Shown: positions 1 through 5,832 of the stretch, piece after piece
Layout: every line of letters starts with the position of its first letter
How positions within the stretch are numbered: position 1 is the stretch's first letter
Made by a program: the position numbers and the translations under genes
The notes under the pieces: generated by a model
Database searches by the model: none
Told to the model about the DNA's origin: nothing
The model's input: the letters and a program-made list of their open reading frames with translations, nothing else
Source of the DNA: Rhodobacterales bacterium
GTDB taxonomy: Bacteria > Pseudomonadota > Alphaproteobacteria > Rhodobacterales > Rhodobacteraceae
Length of the DNA: 8,044 nt
Assembly (NCBI GenBank): GCA_025357355.1
Contig: JANXPK010000312.1
Span: forward strand, 1-8,044
Direction: 5' to 3'

Positions 1-1491
1 AATGGGTGTCAGCACCGGCCGGGGTACGCCGGTCTGGGCGCGCGCCAGCGGCTTGCCTTGCAGTTTGGTAAGCGAGGCGATGCGGGCAATCTCTTCGATC
101 AGGTCGGCGTCGCCAAGGACATCGGGGCGCCAGGACGGCGGCGTGATATCGTTGCCGCTCAGGGTGAAACCAAGCGATGTCAGGGTCTTGCGCTGTTCGG
201 CCTCGGGGATGTCCATGCCGACGAGGCTGATCACGCGGGCGGGGTCGAGGTGGTAGACGCGAGTGGTATCGGGTGCCATGCCGTCTTGGGCGAGGTCGGA
301 GGCTATGCCGCCGCAAAGGTCGAGGATCATCTGCGTGGCAAGGTCGAGGCCGGGCAGGGTGAACTGCGGGTCCACGCCGCGTTCGAAACGGTAGCGGGCG
401 TCAGAGTTGATTTTCAGCGCACGGCCTGTGGCGGCGACGGTGATGGGGTCCCAGAACGCGGATTCAAGGAAAACCGAGGTGGTGTCAGGGGTACAGCCCG
501 ACGGCTCGCCGCCCATGATGCCGGCAAGGGATTGCGGGGCATTGTCATCGGAGATCAGCATTTGACCGGCGCGGATCGAGTAGCTTTTGCCGTCCAGGGC
601 CTGCAATTCCTCACCACCCTGCGCCGGGTGGATGCGGAGGTTGCCGGTGATTTTAGCCACGTCGAAGACATGGAGCGGGCGGTTCAGGCCGTAGGTGAAG
701 TAATTGGTGACATCAACCAGGGTCGAGATCGGGCGCAGGCCGATGGCCTTGAGTCGGTCAGCAAGCCAAGCGGGCGAGGGGCCGTTCCTGACGCCCGAGA
801 GGGTGCGTCCGGCGAAATGCGGGCAGCCTTTGACCTTGAGGGCGGGGTCGATGGCGACCTGAACTTTGGACTGGCCGTGGCCCTTGATCGTGGGAATATT
901 AAGGGGTTTCAAGCTGCCCAAACCACGTGCGGCGAGGTCGCGGGCGATGCCGCGCACGCCCAGAGCGTCGGGGCGGTTGGGGGTAACCTTGATGTGGATC
1001 ATCGGGTCATTCATGCCGCGATAGTCGATGAAGCGGGCACCCAAGGGGGCGTCGGCGGGCAGTTCGATGATGCCATCGTGGTTCTCTGACAGCATCAACT
1101 CGCGTTCAGAGCACAGCATGCCATTGGATTTGACCCCGCGGATCACGCCGGGTCTGAGGTCGACGCCGGTGCCGGGGATGTGAGTGCCAGGGGGCGCGAA
1201 GACGCCGATCAGACCGGTCCGGGCGTTAGGGGCGCCGCAGACGACCTGCACCTCTTGCATGGCTGCGCCCGGACCGTCCGGATAGGTCGCGACCCGGCAC
1301 AGGCACAGGCGGTCGGCATTGGGGAGTTGTATCGCCTCGATCACTTGGGCGATGCGGAAAGCGCCCAGCTTTTCGGCTGGGTTATCAACATCTTCAACCT
1401 CCAGTCCCAGATCGGTGAGGGCGTAGAGAATGTCGTCGAGGGTCGCCTCGGTGGCGAGGTGATCTTTCAGCCAGGACAGAGTGAATTTCAT
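1..1491 (-). CDS. pheT: Phenylalanine--tRNA ligase beta subunit, N-terminal 497 codons (C-terminus outside window)
   Basis: Beta subunit of the cytoplasmic alpha2-beta2 phenylalanyl-tRNA synthetase; it supports tRNA binding and editing while PheS holds the active site. Reading the minus strand from ATG at 1491 gives 497 uninterrupted codons to base 1. The protein starts MKFTLSWLKDHL, typical of PheT. An EMAP/OB-type tRNA-binding domain spans about residues 44-150 (IAQVIEAIQLPNADRL). The B3/4 editing domain follows at about 210-385 and includes RFERGVDPQF (residues 368-377). The B5 domain is at about 400-480, with WRPDVLGDADLIEEIARI. The family is about 800 residues, so roughly 300 C-terminal residues (catalytic-like and anticodon-binding domains) lie beyond the left edge. 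A modest Shine-Dalgarno (CGAGG) sits about 8 bases before the ATG. Unlike the usual tight pheST pair, 425 bases and an opposite-strand ORF separate it from pheS, so it probably needs its own promoter. No frameshift was seen. Confidence 0.97.
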   Translation of the reverse strand, partial: MKFTLSWLKDHLATEATLDDILYALTDLGLEVEDVDNPAEKLGAFRIAQVIEAIQLPNADRLCLCRVATYPDGPGAAMQEVQVVCGAPNARTGLIGVFAPPGTHIPGTGVDLRPGVIRGVKSNGMLCSERELMLSENHDGIIELPADAPLGARFIDYRGMNDPMIHIKVTPNRPDALGVRGIARDLAARGLGSLKPLNIPTIKGHGQSKVQVAIDPALKVKGCPHFAGRTLSGVRNGPSPAWLADRLKAIGLRPISTLVDVTNYFTYGLNRPLHVFDVAKITGNLRIHPAQGGEELQALDGKSYSIRAGQMLISDDNAPQSLAGIMGGEPSGCTPDTTSVFLESAFWDPITVAATGRALKINSDARYRFERGVDPQFTLPGLDLATQMILDLCGGIASDLAQDGMAPDTTRVYHLDPARVISLVGMDIPEAEQRKTLTSLGFTLSGNDITPPSWRPDVLGDADLIEEIARIASLTKLQGKPLARAQTGVPRPVLTPI

Positions 1492-1554
1492 GCGCGGTGC
1501 CTCGGAATGATCGGGACGGGATTAGCCCATAGGGCGGCAAAGGGGAAGCGGGGG

Positions 1555-1583
1555 TTTCTGATGTGGAAACGGCTTGTCGTCAA
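1555..1583 (-). promoter_or_regulatory. Candidate promoter for pheT
   Basis: On the minus strand, TTGACG (1583-1578) matches the -35 consensus at five of six positions. After 17 bases it is followed by CAGAAA (1560-1555), a weak -10 with three of six matches. It lies about 65-90 bases before the pheT ATG, in the gap where pheT and the opposite-strand small gene diverge. The -35 is good and the -10 is poor, so this is tentative. A promoter here is expected because the small gene's orientation breaks the pheS-pheT unit. Confidence 0.3.
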
Positions 1584-1636
1584 GTTTGGCACCGTAGCGC
1601 CACAATTTCGCGCCGAATTGGGCGTAAAGGTGCTGC

Positions 1637-1792
1637 ATGGACCCGATCATGAAAATCCCCAACGACCGAAAGCCGCCACGCCCGATGCGGCTGGCGCTGT
1701 TGCTTGGCATGACGGTGCTGCTGTTCCTGCTGTTCCTGAACCACTACGGCCAGGTGGCCGAGAGCTTGCTGGCAAAGCAGATCGGGAACTGA
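1637..1792 (+). CDS. Small single-helix membrane protein, 51 aa, opposite strand between pheS and pheT
   Basis: Unrecognised short protein of 51 residues, the only plus-strand gene I support here. ATG at 1637 is preceded by AAAGG (1626-1630) with a six-base gap, which favours it over the in-frame ATG at 1649. The N-terminus is basic and proline-rich (KIPNDRKPPRPMR). One hydrophobic helix follows at about residues 19-35 (LALLLGMTVLLFLLFLN), then a short polar tail ending in LLAKQIGN and TGA. The positive N-terminal flank predicts an N-in single-pass inner-membrane topology. It diverges from pheT (145 bases between starts) and converges with pheS (124 bases between stops). I believe similar short ORFs occur at this locus in other Rhodobacterales, but cannot check that here. 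The function is unknown. The clean RBS, clear helix and tidy fit into the gap argue against a chance ORF. Confidence 0.65.
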   Translation: MDPIMKIPNDRKPPRPMRLALLLGMTVLLFLLFLNHYGQVAESLLAKQIGN

Positions 1793-1812
1793 CTTTTGGG
1801 TCGGCCGGGTCT

Positions 1813-1832
1813 GGTGAGCAGATAGCCTCACC
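1813..1832. other. Inverted repeat in the convergent gap between the small gene and pheS
   Basis: GGTGAG (1813-1818) and CTCACC (1827-1832) form a six-base-pair stem with an eight-base loop. It lies 20 bases after the small gene's stop and about 85 bases beyond the pheS stop, where a bidirectional terminator would be expected. Neither strand has a U-rich run directly after the stem, so intrinsic termination is doubtful. Confidence 0.3.
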
Positions 1833-1916
1833 GCCAACGGGAAAATTTCAGGATTCATGACACTTGGAGTCCGGGTGCCTTGCGTCGGCCACGGTGGTTT
1901 GCTTCGGCAGCGCAAG

Positions 1917-2999
1917 CTATGAGGAAAGGCCGCCCGCCAGATCCGGCATATCCAGCGCCGCAAAACCATAGTGCCTCAGCCAACGCAGGTCGCTTTCGAA
2001 GAACGCGCGCAGATCGGGGATGCCGTATTTCAGCATGGCGATGCGGTCGATGCCCATGCCAAAGGCGAAGCCTTGCCATTTTGCGGGATCAACGCCAGCG
2101 GCGGTCAGGACCTTGGGGTGGACCATGCCGGAGCCGAGGATCTCCATCCACTTGTCGCCCTGACCGATCTTCAACTGGCCACCTTCCCAGGAGCAGCGGA
2201 TGTCGACCTCTGCCGAAGGTTCGGTGAACGGAAAGTGGCTGGCGCGAAAGCGGAGTTCGACCGAGGGCACCTCGAAGAAAGCACGGCAAAACTCTTCCAG
2301 CGTCCACTTCAGATTGGCCATCGAGATGTCGCGGTCGATGGCGAGGCCTTCGACCTGATGGAACATCGGGGTGTGGGTCTGGTCCATGTCCATCCGGTAA
2401 ACGCGACCGGGGGCGATGACGCGAATGGGCGCACCCTGGGCAGCCATGGCACGGATCTGGACCGGGCTGGTATGGGTGCGCAGAACGTGGGGCGGGCGGT
2501 TGTCGCCCGGATCGCGGTGCAGGAAGAACGTGTCGTGTTCTTGTCGGGCGGGATGTTCGGGCGGGATGTTCAACGCGTCGAAATTGTACCAGTCGCTTTC
2601 GACCTGCGGGCCTTCGGCGACGGCAAAGCCCATGTCGGCGAAAATGGCGGTCAACTCTTCCATCACCTGGCTGACCGGGTGGATGGTGCCAATGCGGCGC
2701 GGGCGGGCAGGCAGGGTGACGTCAAGCCATTCAGTGCGCAAACGTTCATTGAGGGCGGCATCGCCTAAGGCTGCCTTGCGGGCGCGCAGGGCGGCGTCGA
2801 TCTCGTCCTTCAGAGCGTTCAGCGTCGCACCGGCGGCCTGACGTTGCGACGGGTCCATCTGGCCAAGGTCACGCATCTTGAGGCTGATTTCGCCCTTTTT
2901 GCCAAGGGCGGACAGCCGCACTTCTTCCAATGCGGCCTCGCCAGCGGCGTCGGCAACGGCGGTCAGGTATTTGGCTTTGAGTGCGGCGAGCCCGTCCAT
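1917..2999 (-). CDS. pheS: Phenylalanine--tRNA ligase alpha subunit
   Basis: Catalytic alpha subunit of cytoplasmic phenylalanyl-tRNA synthetase (class II); it activates Phe with ATP and charges tRNA-Phe together with PheT. The chosen ATG at 2999 gives 360 residues and has a strong Shine-Dalgarno (AAGGAGG) six bases upstream. An in-frame ATG at 3083 would add 28 residues unlike PheS and run into the hemerythrin gene. The N-terminal coiled-coil arm covers about residues 1-90. The class II core follows: IHPVSQVMEEL (106-116), the motif 2 region with FHQVEGLAIDR (213-223), FPFTEPSAEVDIRCSW (256-271) carrying the Phe-pocket FPF, and motif 3 in GFAFGMGIDRIAML (310-323). In that motif Ala312 corresponds to the specificity-determining Ala294 of E. 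coli PheS. The length fits alphaproteobacterial PheS (E. coli has 327). All hallmarks are intact. Confidence 0.98.
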   Translation of the reverse strand: MDGLAALKAKYLTAVADAAGEAALEEVRLSALGKKGEISLKMRDLGQMDPSQRQAAGATLNALKDEIDAALRARKAALGDAALNERLRTEWLDVTLPARPRRIGTIHPVSQVMEELTAIFADMGFAVAEGPQVESDWYNFDALNIPPEHPARQEHDTFFLHRDPGDNRPPHVLRTHTSPVQIRAMAAQGAPIRVIAPGRVYRMDMDQTHTPMFHQVEGLAIDRDISMANLKWTLEEFCRAFFEVPSVELRFRASHFPFTEPSAEVDIRCSWEGGQLKIGQGDKWMEILGSGMVHPKVLTAAGVDPAKWQGFAFGMGIDRIAMLKYGIPDLRAFFESDLRWLRHYGFAALDMPDLAGGLSS

Positions 3000-3024
3000 C
3001 GGAGCCTCCTTCAGATGCAGCGTG

Positions 3025-3053
3025 GTGCTAGCCGGATGGGCAGGCGGATGCAA
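3025..3053 (-). promoter_or_regulatory. Candidate pheS promoter
   Basis: On the minus strand, TTGCAT (3053-3048) and TAGCAC (3030-3025) are spaced by exactly 17 bases in the 61-base gap between the hemerythrin stop and pheS. Each box keeps three of six consensus bases. Initiation near 3018 would leave a leader of only about 19 bases, just enough for the Shine-Dalgarno and too short for an E. coli-type pheM attenuator. The CTTGC start of the -35 is shared with the rpmI promoter candidate. Confidence 0.4.
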
Positions 3054-3060
3054 GTGGCGG

Positions 3061-3627
3061 CTATTCGACGGCTTGGGGGCCATGGCGCAGGATGACGGGG
3101 ACGATGAGGTCTTCCTCGTCGGTCAGATGGCGGTCGAGGCGAGCGGTGATGGTGGAAAGGTCGATGGCAAAGGCGGCTGTGGTGGTGAGAAGGTCCGGCG
3201 TTGCCCAGACGGTCAGCGCCGCATTGGCCGAGGTAGTGAAGCGGTGCAAAAGGTCGCCCAAAGCGTGGTGGTCGGTTTCAAGCATGTCAAATCCGTAGGA
3301 AAGGCGGTGTTCCAACAGGGTCAGGCGCGGGAAGAAATAGCTGTCCTCGATCTGATGGTGGCCGTGCAGTTCGGTGAGGAAGCGGTTGCCATGCCGCGAC
3401 AGGTTGCCCGCAAAACGCTCCGGGTCGGCAGTGCCGTCCAGCACGGCTTGACTGTCGGCGGCCATCTGAGAGGTGAGGGCGCGAAAGTTCAGGTGGCGGT
3501 CGAGCCAGAAGCTGACCAGACCGTCGAAATTGCGATGCAGGGTCCAGTCGGTGCGCGGGTAATCGGCCAGAAGTACGCGCAAGGCGTCGGGCAGGCCGGT
3601 GCGGGTGTCGAGCGTCAGGTCGGTCAT
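3061..3627 (-). CDS. Hemerythrin-like HHE-domain protein, 188 aa
   Basis: Predicted non-haem di-iron helical-bundle protein of the hemerythrin HHE family. Members bind O2 or NO, or sense iron and redox state; the ligand here cannot be read from sequence. Candidate metal ligands occur in the expected order: His31, His45, His79, the pair in GHHQIED (His90/His91, Glu94), His120/His121 in ETDHHAL, and His167 with Glu171/Glu172 in DRHLTDEED. No signal peptide or membrane segment is present, so it should be cytoplasmic. The ATG at 3627 is the only sensible start because a TAG lies seven codons upstream in frame. No Shine-Dalgarno is visible before it. It sits 42 bases after the phosphatase-like gene and 61 before pheS, as the last gene of the insert between rplT and pheS. 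The family call is firm and the physiological role open. Confidence 0.88.
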   Translation of the reverse strand: MTDLTLDTRTGLPDALRVLLADYPRTDWTLHRNFDGLVSFWLDRHLNFRALTSQMAADSQAVLDGTADPERFAGNLSRHGNRFLTELHGHHQIEDSYFFPRLTLLEHRLSYGFDMLETDHHALGDLLHRFTTSANAALTVWATPDLLTTTAAFAIDLSTITARLDRHLTDEEDLIVPVILRHGPQAVE

Positions 3628-3653
3628 GGTACGGTTTGCATTGGTCTAGTGGG

Positions 3654-3659
3654 TGTCAA
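3654..3659 (-). promoter_or_regulatory. Consensus -35-like box before the hemerythrin gene
   Basis: The minus strand carries a perfect TTGACA (3659-3654), 26 bases before the hemerythrin ATG. No convincing -10 is found at 16-18 bases (AACCGT at 17). If used, transcription would begin at or almost on the ATG. A lone hexamer can occur by chance, so this is weak. Confidence 0.2.
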
Positions 3660-3661
3660 AT

Positions 3662-3680
3662 GGCAAGGGTCAGTCTTGCC
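3662..3680 (-). other. Small hairpin overlapping the stop of the phosphatase-like gene
   Basis: On the minus strand, GGCAAG (3680-3675) and CTTGCC (3667-3662) form a six-base-pair stem with a seven-base loop that contains the TGA of the phosphatase-like gene. ATTTGACA follows, so there is only a three-base T run. It could be a weak terminator or a pause between this gene and the hemerythrin gene. Folding inside a translated stop argues against strong termination. Confidence 0.25.
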
Positions 3681-3999
3681 GGAGGACAACGCGGAGTTTC
3701 GGGGTAAGCAGGGCAATCAGGTCGGGGTCGTTGCAGGCAAAACGGTCCGGGATGCCCAGGATGACGACGCGTTTGCCGCGCAGATGCAGGCCAAAGGCTT
3801 GTTGCAGGTGGCGGGCCTGTCGCGCCTCCATCACGCAGATCACATCGGCCCAGTCCAGTTGCTCGGTGCTCAACCGCTCGTCGGCATCGGCGCTGAGACC
3901 TGCGAAATCGCTGGTGATCCCCGGCCAGTCCGAGGCGATGCCTGCGGCGGTGGGGCTGCGCTTGCGGGCCTTGCCGCAGATGAACAGAGCGTTGGTCAA
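3670..3999 (-). CDS. Small low-molecular-weight protein-tyrosine-phosphatase-like protein, 109 aa, TTG start
   Basis: Compact member of the predicted tyrosine phosphatase group of about 108 residues, shorter than classical LMW-PTPs (about 150). The catalytic loop is intact: C-x5-R-S as CGKARKRSPTA (Cys8, Arg14, Ser15) directly after strand ALFI. A candidate general-acid Asp85 lies in GIPDRF. Known LMW-PTP chemistry would be phosphate-monoester hydrolysis through a phosphocysteine; the substrate is unknown, and a related arsenate-reductase-type reaction cannot be excluded. The start must be TTG at 3999: the codon two positions upstream is the TGA that ends the RTX gene in the same frame, and starting later would remove the first strand. 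Only a GAGG one base before the TTG resembles an RBS, which is too close. Translation therefore probably depends on reinitiation from the RTX gene. It shares a transcript with its neighbours by spacing. Confidence 0.82.
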   Translation of the reverse strand: MTNALFICGKARKRSPTAAGIASDWPGITSDFAGLSADADERLSTEQLDWADVICVMEARQARHLQQAFGLHLRGKRVVILGIPDRFACNDPDLIALLTPKLRVVLRQD

Positions 4000-4002
4000 A
4001 CC

Positions 4003-5451
4003 TCAGACAAAGTCGGCGGCGGTCAGGTCGGCGGCGGTCAGATGCAGGGTGGGATCGTCGACCAGCAGGACCTCGCCAGTATAGTCGATGCGGACGTGGC
4101 CCGCGCTGAGCGTGGTGATGGTGAGGGTGGAAAACGCGACGCCCAGCTGGATGTGGTCGATGCCGTCTTGAAAATCGACGATGTGGTCGATGGCGCCATC
4201 GGCCACCAAAATGAACACATCCGCCCCGGTGCCGCCGTTCAAGGTGTCGACACCGGCGCCATCGGTCAGTGTGTCATTGCCGTCAAAGCCAATGAGGTTG
4301 TCATTGCCGGTGCCGCCATAGAGCAGGTCATTGTCGGATCCCGCCATCAGACGGTCGTTGCCGTCGCCGCCATACAGGCTGTCATTGCCCCAGTTGCCGG
4401 TCAGCTGATCGTTGCCAAGCCCGCCGACAAGGCTGTCGCGGTCATTGCCGCCGAAAAGGGCGTCGTTGCCGTCGCCGCCGATCAGGCTATCGTTCTGCGC
4501 GCCACCGTGCAGGACATCAGCGCCCGCCCCACCCTCCAGTTTGTCGGCCCCCATGCCGCCGACCAGAGTGTCGTTGCCGTTCTGGCCCACCAGGTGGTCG
4601 GGAACAAAGCTGCCGGTCAGATAATCCGCGCCACCCGCGCCGGTTTGCAGCGTCAGGGCGTTGGTGATGCCGAAGTCAGCGTAATGGATCTTGTTGGCCG
4701 AGCCCGGCAACAGGCTCTCGCCGGTATAGGAAAGGACCGAGGTCAGATCGACGCTGCCGGTTTGCGGGATGTAGTAGACCAGCGCGCCACCAGTTCCGGG
4801 GACGGTGTAGCGCAGCGCCTCGAATGTGCCGTCGCCGGTGGTGCCGTGATAGTTGACCTTGACCAGCACCATCTGGCCCGGCCCGGTGGTATTGAAGCCG
4901 AAGGCGCCGTGGCCGTCATCGAGAAGGACTTGCGCGGCAAGGCCGGTCTCGCTGTTGGGCGCGCCATTCTGGCCGTCGAACTGGATGCGGCTGTCGTCGT
5001 CGGACACGGCCAGGGTGCCGATGCGGGAGGAGGTCGCGGTGCCGCCGGTAAAGCTGACCACGAGGGCGCGGCCTGCGGGCAGGGAAAGATCATCGGCGCC
5101 GAGGTTGAGGCTGAGATAGGGGGTCGCGGTGACCGTGCCGTCCATGGTGGAGGTGGCGACCGCGCCGACCGACTCGGGGGCGATTTCGGACGGCAGGATG
5201 TAGAAATCCTTGCCACGGGCGGTGAAATGGAAGGCGTCGTAGCTGTAGGCGCTGCCGTCCAAAAGGGTGCCGGTGATGAGGCGCAGGTCGAGCACGGGAG
5301 GTGTGGCCGTGTTGATACCGCACAGATTCCAGACGGTGCCCGCCTCGGCAGAGCCCATCAGGGTGTCGTCGTCGGTTACGGTCAGATAGGTCGCAGAGGT
5401 TTCATGCGTGACCTGATCGACGCGCAAGACCTGACCGGCATAAACCACCAT
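4003..5451 (-). CDS. RTX-type calcium-binding protein, probable type I secretion substrate, 482 aa
   Basis: Predicted secreted calcium-binding repeat protein. ATG at 5451 is preceded by AAGGGG with a seven-base gap. Residues 1-270 form an acidic, beta-rich region I do not recognise; it has a single Cys44 (RTX proteins usually avoid Cys) and no Sec signal peptide. Residues 271-414 are 16 consecutive RTX nonapeptides (GGxGxDxLx), which fold into a Ca2+-binding beta-roll outside the cell. After them FILVADGAIDHIVDFQDGID resembles the segment that follows repeats in serralysin-type proteins. The uncleaved C-terminal type I secretion signal should lie in the last 50-60 residues, ending LTAADFV. 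No protease (HExxH) or Hint motif is seen, so enzymatic activity is not evident. No ABC transporter, membrane-fusion or TolC gene is in the window, so export would rely on a system elsewhere. It heads the cassette with the phosphatase-like and hemerythrin genes. Adhesin, surface or biofilm protein is the broad guess. Confidence 0.88.
   Translation of the reverse strand: MVVYAGQVLRVDQVTHETSATYLTVTDDDTLMGSAEAGTVWNLCGINTATPPVLDLRLITGTLLDGSAYSYDAFHFTARGKDFYILPSEIAPESVGAVATSTMDGTVTATPYLSLNLGADDLSLPAGRALVVSFTGGTATSSRIGTLAVSDDDSRIQFDGQNGAPNSETGLAAQVLLDDGHGAFGFNTTGPGQMVLVKVNYHGTTGDGTFEALRYTVPGTGGALVYYIPQTGSVDLTSVLSYTGESLLPGSANKIHYADFGITNALTLQTGAGGADYLTGSFVPDHLVGQNGNDTLVGGMGADKLEGGAGADVLHGGAQNDSLIGGDGNDALFGGNDRDSLVGGLGNDQLTGNWGNDSLYGGDGNDRLMAGSDNDLLYGGTGNDNLIGFDGNDTLTDGAGVDTLNGGTGADVFILVADGAIDHIVDFQDGIDHIQLGVAFSTLTITTLSAGHVRIDYTGEVLLVDDPTLHLTAADLTAADFV
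4210..4641 (-). repeat. Sixteen in-phase 27-bp RTX nonapeptide units
   Basis: These encode residues 271-414 of the RTX protein: 16 units of nine codons with no phase break. Well-formed units include GGAGADVLH, GGDGNDALF, GGLGNDQLT, GGDGNDRLM and GGTGNDNLI. Degenerate ones are GSFVPDHLV (second), GNWGNDSLY, AGSDNDLLY and DGAGVDTLN. At DNA level, an identical 18-base segment occurs at 4354-4371 and 4462-4479, exactly four units (108 bases) apart, suggesting growth by duplication within the array. Confidence 0.92.
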
Positions 5452-5579
5452 GACTGAACCCCTTACAACTGTTGCGGTGCCGGGCCAGACTAGAACGCGA
5501 TGGAGTTTGGGGGAAGCGTCTGGATGGGGGTTCGCGCAAAATCACCGCCAAGCGGCGCTTTCTTGGGCCTTGGCGAGAC

Positions 5580-5602
5580 GGTCCGAGGTTCGGACCATGG
5601 TC
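5580..5602. promoter_or_regulatory. Nested palindromes upstream of the RTX gene (operator or leader hairpin candidate)
   Basis: GGTCCGA (5580-5586), a three-base spacer and TCGGACC (5590-5596) make a perfect seven-base-pair inverted repeat. It overlaps GACCATGGTC (5593-5602), a perfect ten-base palindrome. The pair lies just downstream, in the RTX direction, of the AT-rich putative promoter and about 130 bases before the RTX ATG. No T run follows on the minus strand, so it is not a typical terminator. A dimeric-regulator site or a 5' leader hairpin would fit. Confidence 0.45.
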
Positions 5603-5612
5603 TTTATTGTTC

Positions 5613-5641
5613 AATATCAATATGATGAGAAATTAAATTAA
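5613..5641 (-). promoter_or_regulatory. AT-rich putative promoter of the RTX cassette
   Basis: In a strongly AT-rich block (about 5602-5660), the minus strand has TTAATT (5641-5636), 17 bases, then GATATT (5618-5613). These match the -35 and -10 consensus at three and four of six positions. Other registers are possible in such sequence. The local AT content itself, rare in this genome, supports a promoter or a site for an AT-binding regulator. Confidence 0.35.
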
Positions 5642-5780
5642 CCGGATTTAAAGGATTTGCGAGCGGCTGGGACATGCGCGAAACCGCCGCGATTGGTTTC
5701 GGAAGGGACGGTTCTTGCAGGAATCGCACCGCTGCCGCAAGCACGGGGTGCCGCGAGACAGGGCTGCTGGCGGCGCAACG

Positions 5781-5808
5781 AAAAACCCCGCGCCTTGCGG
5801 CACGGGGT
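5781..5808 (-). terminator. Intrinsic terminator of rpmI-rplT
   Basis: The minus-strand transcript forms a stem of ACCCCG (5808-5803) with CGGGGT (5790-5785), with a further small CGC/GCG helix inside the 12-base loop, followed at once by a run of five T (5785-5781). It begins 24 bases after the rplT stop, the expected place. It should insulate the ribosomal operon from the RTX cassette. Confidence 0.85.
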
Positions 5809-5832
5809 CTGATTTTGGCGCGGCCTGTCGGA

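Larger units (their letters stand above)
5452..5832. other. 381-bp intergenic region between rplT and the RTX gene
   Basis: No gene is supported in this stretch on either strand. It holds the rplT terminator at its right end (5781-5808), a GC-rich segment (5665-5780) in which I see nothing convincing, an AT-rich block (about 5602-5660) that stands out from the surroundings, nested palindromes (5580-5602), and the RTX leader with its Shine-Dalgarno next to 5451. Regulation of the RTX cassette is likely set here. Confidence 0.7.

Noticed and set aside
58..1089. A 343-codon plus-strand open frame
   Set aside because: It is antisense to pheT, whose minus-strand translation matches the family throughout. 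It is a compositional shadow.
1879..1916. CTTGCG/CGCAAG pair just beyond the pheS stop as a terminator
   Set aside because: The loop would be 26 bases and no T run follows. I see no convincing intrinsic terminator for pheS.
1580..1969. Minus-strand open frames over the pheS-pheT gap
   Set aside because: They overlap the end of pheS and the opposite-strand small gene in other frames. Their products are H/R/P/Q-rich without a hydrophobic core or RBS.
3000..3083. Upstream in-frame ATG for pheS at 3083
   Set aside because: The extra 28 residues do not resemble the PheS N-terminus, the start would overlap the hemerythrin gene, and a strong Shine-Dalgarno precedes the ATG at 2999.
4210..4641. Regular 27-bp spacing taken as a CRISPR-like or tandem DNA repeat
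   Set aside because: The periodicity is that of RTX nonapeptide codons. Units differ at DNA level and there are no unique spacers.
2878..5457. An 859-codon open frame on the plus strand, the longest in the window
   Set aside because: It runs antisense to pheS, the hemerythrin, phosphatase and RTX genes, all of which show clear family motifs. Its protein is a low-complexity shadow of high-GC codon use, rich in V, A, G and Q, with no domain and no RBS.
5741..5808. Direct repeat GCACGGGGT at 5741-5749 and 5800-5808
   Set aside because: Only nine bases in a GC-rich stretch, and the second copy is half of the terminator stem. Chance similarity, or the remnant of a duplicated stem, is enough.
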